From positions 14,322,001-14,386,000 of the forward strand of contig CM082578.2 of NCBI GenBank assembly GCA_040954595.2: a DNA stretch of 64,000 nucleotides, given 5' to 3'. Positions within the stretch are counted from its first letter, which is position 1, and each line of letters begins with the position of its first letter. The translations under genes and the position numbers were made by a program. The notes below the pieces were generated by a model, which saw only the letters and a program-made list of their open reading frames with translations, was not told where the DNA came from and made no database searches. Shown here piece by piece: positions 12,140 through 23,874 of this stretch. The DNA is from Balanoglossus misakiensis. Lineage: Eukaryota; Hemichordata.

Positions 12140-13850
12140 CGCCCATGCAGTCTCGTTTTCACAATTCGGGGAAATCCCAGTTGTTGTGGTGGAGTCGACT
12201 GACATGCAGTCAGTCGCTTGCGTGCTGAATTTTACTCTATTTACAGCGCTGCATGCCACATTATTTGTCTGATAGTAGCTCACACCATGCTGTTTAAAAG
12301 GTATGATTCATAACTTCATTGTTTTTTTTTACGTATTACCGAAAACATGGTAAAAGCAAGCTGCACTGCAGTCGCACGTTCGCCTAGTTTCACTCTGTAG
12401 TGTAGTGACTATTTATAGTATGCAGTGCACGTACAGGTAGAGCAGATTCGGAGCGTTTTCAGACATGTATATCAAACTGTAGTACCATTTTGTGTGTAAG
12501 ACCGAAAAGAAGTGGTGGTGGTTTCTCCACTGACACATGAAAATGCAAGCTATCAATTTCAATGGTTTACGTGAGATGCATTAAGACGACAGTACGTGTT
12601 TGGCAACTTGCCTGATGCTCCCGTGTTCAAACACCTTCAGATTTGCTTGGTGGGCGTGGCTTAATGCATGTTGCATATGAATGAAGTTATCAAAGATCGA
12701 AACTTGTGTGCGTGGAGAGCACCTGTATGGTAGAATCAGCATATCCAGAGAATAAACACATAAAATTTGGCGAAACCTGCTATAACTAACAATGTTACAA
12801 GTTTATGATTGTACAGTATGCTTGTCATACTGATTATCTGGTAATTTAGTATCATGTCTTATGCCCTGATGCCGTTCATTTATTCTATGGCCAATATTTC
12901 ATGCAAAGCTACATAATATCAATAATTTACCCTGTTACAGGTTAACAGCTTTTAGATACCAATTCAAACTGTCAAAAAAAAAAAAAAAAAACTTGTGACA
13001 GTCACAATGACCTGTGATATAATATCAACTTCTGCATTATATGAGTCGGCAGGTTTTATGTCAACATATTTATTTCTTTAATACTGGTATTATATTTGTT
13101 TTGTTTCTCTAAGATATTTTACTAAAATGTATTTCCTTGACGTATCTGCTATGTTGGCATGGTGTCATTTCCTTCTTCACCCAGATAATTCCTGGTATAT
13201 TTTGCACTGTTTGTTCTATTTATGTGAAGGAGAACATTTCCATAGAACACTTTCTAATCTACTTCTTTATACTGGGGACCTGCAGTTGAACATTCTACCA
13301 TCAAACTGACAACTATATAAAGTTGTGTGAGCCTGCAAGGCATACTCAAGGTTTCACTACGTCATCACAATTTTGCATCCGTCGATCAACAACTGAAAGA
13401 CGCTGTGTCATAGTTGTGCACAGCCACTTTCAATATGTATTGTAAGTCCGCCATTGTTACAACTGAAAGTAGTGTATTGTGCATACTCTTCGAAAGACTT
13501 GACTTCAAAAGAGCAAAATGCGTTTGAAACCTTGGTTTGCATCAGCCCTATACTTATAGTTATATCGAAAGTGAAGAGTACCTTGCATCATAGAAATTCC
13601 AAATGTATTGTGTCATTGTTGACCTAGACGACGGGATCATACAGCTACTGCATGTGCAAGTACTTTACTGTTAGTTGTTGTTGTGGAAGAGATGTTTCCT
13701 TATCCAACAAAACATATACAGCTACTGGGTAAGGTACAGGTACTTTTTTCATATACATGTAATTGCATGCATGTATGTATAAACATGCACACACATACGC
13801 ACGCACATTGTAATGTGTCAGGACTTCCTTTTTTTCCCTGCCAGGTTGAT

Positions 13851-13901
13851 ATGATCCACCAACCACAATGGGAAACATCAGTTCAAAAGAACAACTTTTG
13901 A
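13851..13901 (+). other. Short upstream ORF overlapping the Death-domain gene start
   Basis: An ATG 17 bases before the main start opens a 16-codon frame that ends inside the coding region in another frame. It could lower translation of the main frame. Confidence 0.35.
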
Positions 13902-16900
13902 AACTACAGCAACGTCTTAAGCAACTTGAAGAACTTCTATCACTGGTAGAACCCTTCTACCTTGCAAATGTGAAAGTAAAACAGTCGGAAACAGAGGGCT
14001 TTGTGGATGTGGAAATTGTCAGAGCAGATCATGTGGAACCACCGCAGGAAATCTGCCAAGATGCTGTTCCCTTTCGTGGAAAACCGAAGGATAATACAGG
14101 TCTGTTGCAACAACACAAAATACAGCCACTGAAGGCAAGTTGGCAGCATCAAATTCCTCCCCAAGAGGGAGGACAACTTGCGGAGCATGTTGAACTACAA
14201 CAGCAGCCTCATGCAGGATTGCAGCAACCACAGACGCAGCAAGACCAAGAACAGTATGTGTTGCAGCTGCATGAGCAACTGCAGAGGGACAGATCTCTTG
14301 AGAAACAGGTGCTGCAGGAACAGCAGCAACTTTTCCGTGAAACAGGACAACAGTCCAAGCCAGTCACTGAACATCAACAACACCAGATGAACCAAGACCA
14401 GAGTCGACAGCAGTTTCATCAACAGAATCAACAACCGGTACTTCAGCATCAGATTGAGCATATGAATCTGCAACAGACTGGCAATCCATACTCCAACTAC
14501 ATTGGTCCAAACGTTGGCTACAATGGGATGCTCAACGATGTCTGTAATGGCATGACGACAAGGGATCTAGCCAGTGTTAAAATGCTGATCAAACCAGGTT
14601 AGTGTTATTCAACTTAGCAGATAGATTGTTTCAGGCATATTCCAAGACTGCAAAAAAATTCCATTTCTATTACTATTGGAGATTTTATAACAACGAATGT
14701 TAATTGTCTACTTTGTACCAAATGTTCGCATATCATTGGATGCCAATTTCCTCCTTTGCTTTCATCTTTCCTCTTCAGATCCAATCACTGAAAGCCTGCG
14801 ATCAATCCCGTCCAGTTTACTGGAACAAATCGTGACATCTCAGGACCTGATGACTCAGCTGGAACATCAACTTCTGTTGTCGCCACTGAACCTGTTCTTC
14901 CTGCAGTTTTTGATGATTCGAATTGACAGAAGAGACCTCCACAAAATCATCTACAGATACGGCAAATCCAGGGGCAACACTCTGCAGTTCTTTGTGAGCG
15001 ACAGACCTCGAGGTGAGAGTTTATGAAGGAAGCCTAGAGTTACACTCCATGTACAACCTGTCTATGTGTACAGATCGACACAGCCCATTAACCTTTTCAC
15101 CACATGATAGTTTGGTCCAAATCCATTGTTTTCAATAAAGTTGGACCTCTATAGTGGAATCTGGGGGGGGGGGGGGGGTGAAAGGTTGTACATATACTTC
15201 TGATACAGTCTAGAGTGGAGACTAGCCTATATGTTTACATGAGTGCTTGTTCACAGTGTGCCAAAATGGCTTACGTTTGTGATGGTGTTACTACCCTGAC
15301 CTATTGAATGTATGCATGTACTTTATAAAATCCTGTAGCACCATGGTATTTACAAGTGCCACATTTCTCATTACATTAAAATCCACTGTTTGCAAATTAC
15401 TGCAGATTCTGGATGGATGTACGTGAATTTCCATTTCCAAGGAAGTTTGGCTCACTTTGATATGGACAACATCGATCAATTTCGGGGATATCTGCAGCAG
15501 GAATTGGGAATCCCACTGGAATACATCAACGTCTCAGGCATACAGCCCGGAAGTGTAATTGTAACATTCCAGCTGCCGGAAACTTGCGCTGAGAATGTTG
15601 AGACAATGATCAGAGAACAGAACTTCTGTCAGAGGTACAAGATCAAGGCAGCACAGATTGACGGTCAAGATTTGGTGACATTCAATTACCCAGGTAATTT
15701 CATATATTGCGGTCAATATTTTATGTTGATTCTGAGCAATTACTTCACATTTTTTCCATGAAATGACTCTGTGAAAAAATAACACTGTGAAAAACAGACT
15801 GTTGGTGGGAGAATAATCTGAATAAATTGGCCATTTTCTAATTCCTGTTCGAAACTCTTCACCCATTGATCACTTACTATCTGATTTTTAATCTCTGCAG
15901 ATAACATATTGCACCAGACCACAACAGCATCCGTTGAAGATGAAAAGGGGATTCTGGTGGAATCTGAGACCAGACTGACCCACTTGCAAAAGGGAGTGGA
16001 AATGCTGCTAGATGCAAACTCAAAGCAGCAAGAAGAGCTTGAGCAATACCAGATGGCAATTCAAGATGCCAAGGAGGAGGTGGAAAAATCCAAAGAAGCT
16101 GAGCTAGTGCTGGAGGCACGACTGGTAGAGATGTCAAACTCAGAGGCCAAGTTGAAGGAGAGGATTTTGCAGCTGGAAAAGCAACGGGCAGAGGATGCAG
16201 ACACAGTACAGGTTCTGAGATTTGAGAAAGAAAAGCTGAGAAGAGAGAATCAGAAAACGAAAGAGGTGTATGAAGGAAGGAAGTCGGCATCGCAGAGTGC
16301 AAACGGAATGAATTCTGGGATAGAGGTGGGTCTGTGGAGTGGAAGCAAAGTTCAGTCAGGGACAACAGGAGGGACAACAAAACCTGAGGCTGACGTTCCC
16401 TCCCAGTCAACAAGGAGGCGATCATGGTTTACAAGCAAGTCAACGCTTGAATTAGAAAAAGTGAAAGCTGAAAATTTGGATTTGAGGAACACTTGTCGCG
16501 TATATGAAGAAAAGCTACAGCAAATGGAAGAGCAGTTGAGGGACTACAGTGACCAGGTGATGATGCCAGGAGAATCCAAAGCTGATAGCATTCTGAAGAT
16601 GTCAGCCGCCTTGAGGGAGACTCAGGTATTTCAAGTGGATTCCATGACAAAGCAGACGGAGAGACTGATACGGATAATTAAAAAGCAAAATATTGAAATG
16701 CAGTATTGTGATGAAGAGGAGAGCCAAGCCTTTGATTCTGGTTTGAAAAAAAAAGTCTCTTCACTGATCGTCATCTCTGGGACACTGGAAGAGATCAAGA
16801 AACGGTTAAAAGCTACAGAAGTTTTGTGTTACACTGGAACAAAACCGAAAGTGAACCGGTCGAAATCTGATTCTGATGTTGATGATGACATGAAGTCTGC

Positions 16901-19746
16901 ATCAGAACCTGCAGAGTCAATGGAATTGGGACCAGGTAGCATTGAGACGTCAGAAGATGATGACAGTCACACAGGAATTGAGATGAAAATGACGAGAACA
17001 AGGGAAAAGGAAGAAATCCACAGATCTAGTGCAAACTCAGTTCCGGATGAGGCCGACCGAAAAGCGATTCACAACCAATCAGGATCTGCAAATGCAGAGG
17101 GTGCCAAGCAGAAAGGAACAACGACAGTGACCAAACCAAATGATGGACCCGTCTTAGGCAGGTTCAAATTTGGTGCACAGATTGGCAGGTTGAACTCTGA
17201 CCCTGATCACGATGAAACGGAGAGAGGCAAGGAAAGAGAGGCTCAGTTCATAGATCCGTTCATCATGGCTCTGTCAAATGTGCTTGCCATGAACGCTGCA
17301 CCCTCATCACCTGGGAGAAATCTGGGAATTGGTAGTGGGTTTGCCTTTGGTTTCTCCAGTGGTGCAGGTATGCTTGCTGATGATGATCCACTTGGAATGA
17401 TCTGCTCCCCAACAGACCGCCAGTCATTGAAGTACGAGAGCATTGGTGCAGGACCATTTGCCTCACAGCTCTCTCCCACCACGAACTCTCATTGGCATAT
17501 TGGCTCCAGCATTGACCTAATAGAACCAAACCACCGAACAGCAGAATCTTGCCCAGAACCAAACACAGACAGTACTGCACAGCAAAACAAAGGTAATGGT
17601 CACAAAAATATAATGGTGTTTCACATAGTTTAGGCCCTAGTTGCTGTGTCATCTATGGATTTGCCTTAAACACGAAACATGATTGGCATTTGAGGATCCT
17701 ATTCTTCCCAAGGTGTCATTCATCAACCTGCCCAACCACATTTTTTCAAAATGGTTACTCTGGTTATTTGCAATGGTTAGGGTTTTATCACGTTCTGTTC
17801 ATGTACCTCACACCTGTTTTTCTTGCTTGAACAGAAGTAGAAGTATCCGTGTATCTGAATAATGAACAAGAAAAGGACTCTGAGAAAAAGCCAGAATGGA
17901 TTCTGTGTTGTGAAATTGGCATGAGCTATAAACAAGTTGTAAAAATGATCGGAAATATGGTAAGTGTGAACTTCTTATAGTTTTTGAACAGCAAACTTTG
18001 ACACCCACTGTATGGAATCCATAGGATATGTTGTTTGTCCGGGAGAATTGCTTGCTCAGCAATGCACAGGAGTTCACTTTGATCTGTTCATGTTCAGAAT
18101 CATTTCCAAATTCTCCACCAATCACACGGATCTCCAACATCTCCACCAATCACACACTGCAATTTTCCCACTGGACAGGTGTTCAGCAAGACAGAGACAA
18201 CCCAGTTTACGGTCACTGATCTGCAGGAGAATCCCCTCGATCTGTTTGCTGTGATTGAAGAAGATGAACCGGCAGTCCAGCTGAGAGTTGTGACAGTACT
18301 GGACAGTGACAAATGGGTTTGGCAGTTCGATAAAAGTGACGGAATCCGATACAACAGAAGTAAATGTATGTTTTGTCATTATTTCATTTCAGTTCAAGTT
18401 ATTTCTGCATAAGTCATGTCTCATGGCAGGAAAACTACTCGCAAAAGATCCTGAAAAAACTTAAATGTTGAATGAGTTTGAGAATATTCCCCCATAGTCT
18501 TTGACACTTTTGGTCCATACAAAATTACCTAAATCAGTAACCAGATTACACTTGATGACTGAAACGACAAGTCTACATGAGGAAATAGACTTGTGGCTTT
18601 TATGGCAGAACACTAAGTCTTTCCTTAGTGCTTGTCAATGTGGTATTAACTCTTTGAAATATAACTTTCTTGTGACCTATGTCATGCAGAAAGGATCACC
18701 CCACAAACAGGATGCTAAAGGTCACATGATAAGGAGGTCAAAGTTGCAGATTAATGAAATTTGGTCAAAAGGGAATGTAGCCTATGAACATAGTCATTTT
18801 GGGGAAATAAGCTTAATCACACGGCAAACTGGGAAGTTACTAAGATGTTAAGTCGTGAAGGTGACCAGCTGTCATTTGCTGATGTTGGATACATCGAACA
18901 CAATTGTTTTCCATGTTTTTTGTCTGGATACTCAAGCATTTAAAATTTTATTACAGGTCCTGAACAAGGAATGTATGCACAAAATCCACGATCAAGGGTA
19001 TGTTCAAATCACAGTTACCTCTGTGTTTGACTCATACAGTCAGTGCTGACAAGCTCAACACAAGAGCAATTCATCAAAGAAAGGAAAATTACCAAAAGCT
19101 ATAGAGTATAGCTACATGTAGTTCCTCAAATTAGTACATTCCGGAAAAATGCAGGCTTGTGCATCTTCAATGAAATCATGGGTTGCATTGAGGGAAGCCA
19201 GCAGTTGTTTTATTCTGTCATTTCCCCTCACATTTGACAGAGCTTATCGTGGTCCATCGGTGGCAGTAAGAAAATCAAGATAGACGCGGATACCAAGTAT
19301 AACGACTTACCGGTCCATCTGATTAAAACAATGTGCTACAAACTGAAGGACAATCAAGATTGGAAGAGGTTAGCCAGTAAGTATTGTGAGGTAACACCTG
19401 CACAAAGTAGAATTCTGTGTGAAGGTCCAGGCAGTGTTTGGTGGTGTTCTGTAAATGCATTAAACATAATTTTACTGCTTCCTCTAAAGGGAAGATTGGG
19501 TTCTTGTCTCAAACATGGAACTGTGTGGTAAAAAAGACCTACTGAGATTGTTTTTATTTCCCAACAGGAGTGATCGGCAAGACAGAGAACCAAATCCGTC
19601 AGTACAGTGAAAAAAGTGATCCCTGTCTGACAATGCTCCAAGAGTGGGGAAAAGGGAAACATGCCACAGTTGGAGCATTGCTTATTGCATTGAGGTCAAC
19701 TGCTGTGAATAGACCAGACATTGCCAACGAAATTGACAAGAGTTAG
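13868..19746 (+). CDS. Multidomain Death-domain coiled-coil protein
   Basis: Exons: 13868-14597, 14779-15012, 15406-15693, 15901-17592, 17835-17959, 18179-18365, 18957-18997, 19241-19376, 19568-19746; 1203 residues. ATG context CACAATGG. The start MGNISSKE fits N-myristoylation (Gly2, Ser6), so membrane anchoring is inferred. Residues 100-230 are Gln/His-rich. Residues 244-321 are helical. Residues 322-417 form an alpha/beta block with GSVIVTFQLPE, a type seen beside Death-fold domains in invertebrate proteins (from memory). Residues 430-540 and about 600-640 are coiled coil, followed by an acidic Ser-rich linker. Residues 982-1085 are a beta-rich segment of unknown fold. Residues 1110-1195 are a Death domain: LIKTMCYKL, DWKRLARVIG, then LTMLQEWGK and TVGALLIALR. 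An adaptor role in innate-immune or apoptotic signalling is inferred; no enzyme domain is visible. No orthologue was recognised. Confidence 0.85.
15088..15153 (+). repeat. Dispersed repeat, copy 1 (in Death-gene intron 2)
   Basis: Shares TCCAAATCCATTGTTTT, then TTGGACCTCTA, with 52301-52365 at the same spacing. It is followed by a G16 run at 15163-15178. Confidence 0.65.
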
Positions 19747-20336
19747 AGATGTACTGTCAATGTCTTGTGAGTGATCTGTGCTATGCTTTGAGTACAGAAT
19801 GATCTGTATCGGACAGGAACTGAGAAAATTGTTTGATTTCCAGGAGTGTCTGGTTTATAGACGTTCTTGCAACATATATGTATGTGAAGTGTCCCAGGGA
19901 CTAGAAAAGGGTGTTCGGTATTGATAGACAGGGGCACAATTCCAGAATTGGTATGTGTCACAATCCAAACACGTATTCATGAACACATGTAGTGTGGAGT
20001 TCAACCTCATATGGGTAATGGTAACACAACTTCTTATTATGCCTAGTTTAGTGTGTTTGGTGAGGGTACAAATCTATATCTCAAATTATTTTAAATATAA
20101 AAATATTTATATATGAATAGAAAATAACTGATCTTCCAAAGATAGATATGTGTGGTTTATTTTATCAAGTGTCATGCTGTGTTGTCAGTACGTTTTTAAC
20201 TTTGTTAAATTAAACTTAAATCTCCATACTGTTACACCAATGTCATATATCATTGTTAAATACAATGCATTTTGACGAAACTTGAGGTGGAGTTGGAATT
20301 AAAATTGAACAATGGTGTCAGTATTGTAGTTTATGC

Positions 20337-20342
20337 AATAAA
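20337..20342 (+). terminator. Polyadenylation signal, Death-domain gene
   Basis: AATAAA about 590 bases after the stop codon; the first canonical signal seen on this strand. Confidence 0.5.
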
Positions 20343-20534
20343 TTTTACATGTATATTACTTACCATACATTGTACTTACTTGATCCTGGTCCGATACATT
20401 TGACGTGTGGTAAACTTTGAACAACCTTTCTGGACCCACCAGTGCTTACGTCGGCCCCATCTCCTCCAGTGGACATATGATGGTACAGATTTGGCAATAA
20501 TTAACACAGATACTCAGAAAAAAGATTAAAATAT

Positions 20535-20540
20535 TTTATT
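20535..20540 (-). terminator. Polyadenylation signal, Scm3/HJURP-like gene
   Basis: AATAAA on the minus strand about 560 bases after the stop. Together with the signal at 20337 it leaves the two convergent transcripts separated by roughly 200 bases. Confidence 0.5.
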
Positions 20541-21098
20541 TAAAAACTTCTCTTCACTAATATGTTACAGTTTAATGCCAAATGATGCAAAGTCTCTGGA
20601 AAATTTTGTTTGGTTGACACTGATTTTTTGCTGAAAGTATGCCTTGCCTTATTTTAATAGTGATGTATGGAGAAAAGATGTCTTTTTCCTGGTGTATCTT
20701 TAAGTTATGTCTGTGAGATTGAAGGGGCAGAGTGGCTGCTATTTATGTAGCACTGTGTCAAAAAACAGTCACACAGCTATGACACAATGTCAATTACAAG
20801 ATCCTTTGAAAAAAAGTTCATCATTTGAAGAAAAGTCTATATGATATTATTTACTGAAGTATCTAAAACTGCCCTTGTCTGTAAGTAAAAAAATACCCCT
20901 GATATGAAAACACTTAAACAAGTCAAATTTAAAATACAAATGTGAAATAATTCATCGCTTGGTTTAAAGTTATTTGACATGGAATAAACCCATGGAGATT
21001 ACATGTATATATATCTGAAAAAAAGTCCTAAGAATTGTTCAGCTATGTACACTTATAAAAGGCCCAAAAAACATTGCAATTTGCACGTCACTGTTAAA

Positions 21099-23796
21099 TT
21101 ATCGCTTGTCGGTGGTATTTTTCTTCCTTCTTGGCGTTGGAATTGTCAAGAAAGTGACTTCATCACCTGATGAATAAAGAAAGTCGTCCAAGATACCACC
21201 AGAGCTAATAGTGGAATATGTCTCAGTCTTGTTCTTTGCCCGAAAGTTTCTCTTGTATGATGGCGAGGGCGCAACATCATTTCTATTCCTTAGGTTTGGT
21301 TTTGCGCTGAATACAGACGATCCCTTACACCTGGTGTTTTCTTTCTCACTGCTACTATTTTGATTTCTTTGGTGCTTTTGTTTATGCCTCCTCTCCCTGA
21401 CAGTGTCTGGTCTCTCTGTCTCCTGGTCTGTGTCGTCACTACTGCTTGAGTAACTGTATTTCCTGTTTGGGGTCGCCGCACGTTTCTTCACATCGGAATC
21501 TCCACTGCTAACGCTGTCAGAATCACTCAAGGGAACGACGCCATCCGAACTGTCAGAGGAAGTCCCATTTCTTGGGAGAATCGTTTTCCGTGCACTTCTC
21601 TCTTCTTTTTTCACTGACTGTGTATAAAGTGACAAATGACTTTGCAAAGACTTGTCTGATGAAAGCAATTTCAGTAGTAGTGGAGTCTTCAGCTGTGCGG
21701 CTTCGTCTGTACGAGAGGGCTCTCGCTGCTTTGCTGTAGACGCATGCCTGCCATCAATGCTTTGTGTTGGCGTATTGATGCTCACTCTTTTGAATGGAGA
21801 CAACAACTTGGACGGCGTCTGTGCATTTTCTGGGTTCTTCCGTTTTTTCGGTGTTATGGATTTGTGATCGATGGATTTCTTTGCGCTCGATGGGAATTTT
21901 TCCGAGGCTGTGTTCCTGACTGGCTTGTTTTTCTCTGATTTGAAGATGTGCATCTTGAGAGTTTCCTGAGAATGTCTGTGTTTATGATTGTCTGTCCAGT
22001 AATCATCCTTTGTCCTTACCACAGTCATTTCACCGGGTGTGTTACAATCACCCTTCGTCCTTATCGCTGTTGTTTTATCGTGACCGGGGTCACTTTTGGT
22101 TTTCATACTGCAGCTACTCTGTGAGAAAGTCAAGACTTTTTCTTTCTGCCCATCTGATCTGGTGCATGCTGCAACATTCAGAACCCACTTCCTGCACCTT
22201 TCCAAGCGGTCCTTTTCCAGGGTTCGATTCACCACGCGTGGCCGGGGTGTCCTTTTGACTGGACCGCTCTTATTCGAGGCATTGTCACTGTCACCGTCAT
22301 CATCACAGCCTTTATTCTGTCGAGAGCTCACACCCACACTTTGAATGCTTGGTCTGATTTCACCAGATTTGACTGCGATGACAGGTTTTACGGGAACCTT
22401 CGGTGCTGTGAACTCACCCCATCCGTACAATGAGCTTCCCATTGACATTCGACGATCTGCATCCTGCTTGGGTGATGCTGTCCTCATTTTCGCTCTGTCC
22501 CGCCTCTGGTCGCTAGAGTCATGCCTGTGACTGTGTCGATGACCGGATTTCAAATGAAGCCCCTTTATGCCATCATGCTCAGCAACACTGAAATTTCTGT
22601 GCAGCGAAGCCCTGGAGACATCATTCCCCTCAGTCAGACAATCACTTTCCAACGTAGAGTTGAAACTTTTCCTTTCTAGTCTACCGCCTTGTCTTACATG
22701 TTTCATACGTGGCGAGTCATAGTTCAAATCATGACAGAGGTCAGAGTTCACTTGGTCATAAAGGTCAGAGTTCACACTTTCACAGGCACTAGAAGTCTGC
22801 TCGTCCTCGCCGCTGGAGAAGACGTCATCGTCAAAGGCATAACCATCATCTTCATAACCATACTTCCAGTGTGCAACAACTTCTTGGTGCATGTTGCAGG
22901 CATCCACCAGTCTGCTCGTCTTCTTCAGCTTATTAAAATCCATACACAGTATGTCATCAGGTAGATCTATCGAGGTACAAAAGTTTGACACGTTCATGAT
23001 TAAGGACAAGTGAAAGATCAGTTCCGCATCAAGTGGAAGTATTGCCTCTTGACGAGTCAAACCATTGTCAAAGACAAGAACATTGACTGAATACAAAAAA
23101 GCATCAATGTCACTGTACATGTACTCCCATATGATCTATTTCATATAACATGTAGTTTGTAGTTTATATGGCATCTCCCCTGTCCATAGTAGTGACTTGC
23201 GTCTTACCTTGTAATCTTGATAGATCAGATGCTTGGCTGTCCAATTGCTTTGTGTGCTTTTCATATCTTGGTGATGTCACAGTCAAATCAATTTCAATAT
23301 CCTCCTCCTCCTCCTCATCATCATCATCCTCCAAAGATTCATCATCTTCACTGAATGACCCTTCATCTTCACCTAAGCCTTCCCCCTGCAAGTTGTCACC
23401 TCCAAATTTTACAGTTTCCATGGTACTCAGCAGAATTTCATCATCATCAAAATCCCTGCCATACTAGAGAGGAAAACAAAAAATATTAGTCAACAAAATG
23501 AACAAGTCAACCTTAAAGTTTGCTGCAGTTCAGTAGCTCGAACCCCCCCCCCCCCCCTCTACTGTCTATGGTTTGTGTTGCTCGCCATCATCTGTCTGTT
23601 GACACTATGACAGTTCCCGAGCGAGTATCAGTTGACACAAAAACGCCCACATCAGACATAATTTTCTCATTCGTCCTACCCTAGTTAATATGCTGTTCCA
23701 CTTGTGCATAAAACTGGACTTCGATTTCCGTAGACGAGTCTCTAGCATGGAGTCGATCGTCGAACTCCTCACTGTGTTCGTACTCACGCCCGCCAT
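21099..23796 (-). CDS. Scm3/HJURP-like CENP-A histone chaperone (putative)
   Basis: Minus-strand exons: 23796-23680, 23463-23208, 23086-21099; 786 residues. The start ATG (AAAATGG context) lies 78 bases from the GRIPAP1 start. Residues 17-66, spanning the first exon junction, read as an Scm3 domain: a basic amphipathic helix (RLRKSKSSFMHKWNSILTR), then YGRDFDDDEI, then a strand (LSTMETVKFGG). This matches the Scm3 pattern KYGRDF..D.ID..TGE.V and the human HJURP helix plus TLTYETPQG strand, which contact CENP-A/H4. A very acidic segment follows (residues 71-97), as is common in histone chaperones. The remaining 650 residues are disordered, with Ser/Asp clusters and basic patches, and end RRKKNTTDKR. 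The second intron is only 121 bases. Known role of the family: deposition of CENP-A at centromeres. Orthology is inferred from the motif only. Confidence 0.72.
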
Positions 23797-23874
23797 TTTG
23801 TTTTCAAATGTTAGCGGTAAACCGCACAGTGCGCCCTCTGGTACGCCCACTAGTTCGTGACGTCACTTTTAAAG
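23797..23874. promoter_or_regulatory. Bidirectional promoter between Scm3/HJURP-like gene and GRIPAP1
   Basis: Only 78 bases separate the two opposed start codons. The stretch contains a full CRE palindrome TGACGTCA at 23858-23865, nine bases before the GRIPAP1 ATG, and several CpGs. No TATA box is seen. At least one 5' UTR must be very short, or the transcripts overlap at their 5' ends. Confidence 0.75.

Larger units (their letters stand above)
11422..13867 (+). other. Opsin 3' UTR and upstream region of the Death-domain gene
   Basis: No coding exon recognised. After the opsin polyA signals come an imperfect inverted repeat (11846-12085), a CRE palindrome TGACGTCA at 12132-12139 in locally GC-richer DNA (candidate promoter), an A17-18 run near 12975, and a splice acceptor ending at 13844 that implies an upstream 5' UTR exon. 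A short upstream ORF starts at 13851 and overlaps the main start out of frame. Confidence 0.55.
19747..21098. other. Convergent 3' regions
   Basis: The plus-strand Death-domain gene and the minus-strand Scm3/HJURP-like gene end towards each other here. No open frame of interest and no RNA gene recognised. The sequence is AT-rich. Confidence 0.7.

Noticed and set aside
19377-19380. Donor at 19381 (GTATTG) for Death-gene exon 8
   Set aside because: It shifts frame into a stop in exon 9. The donor at 19377 (GTAAGT) keeps the Death domain intact.
23087-23120. ATG at 23120 (minus) as the start of the 673-codon frame
   Set aside because: A strong acceptor (T-rich tract then TTCAG) ends at 23087 and joins in phase with the exon at 23208; the ATG lies in the intron.
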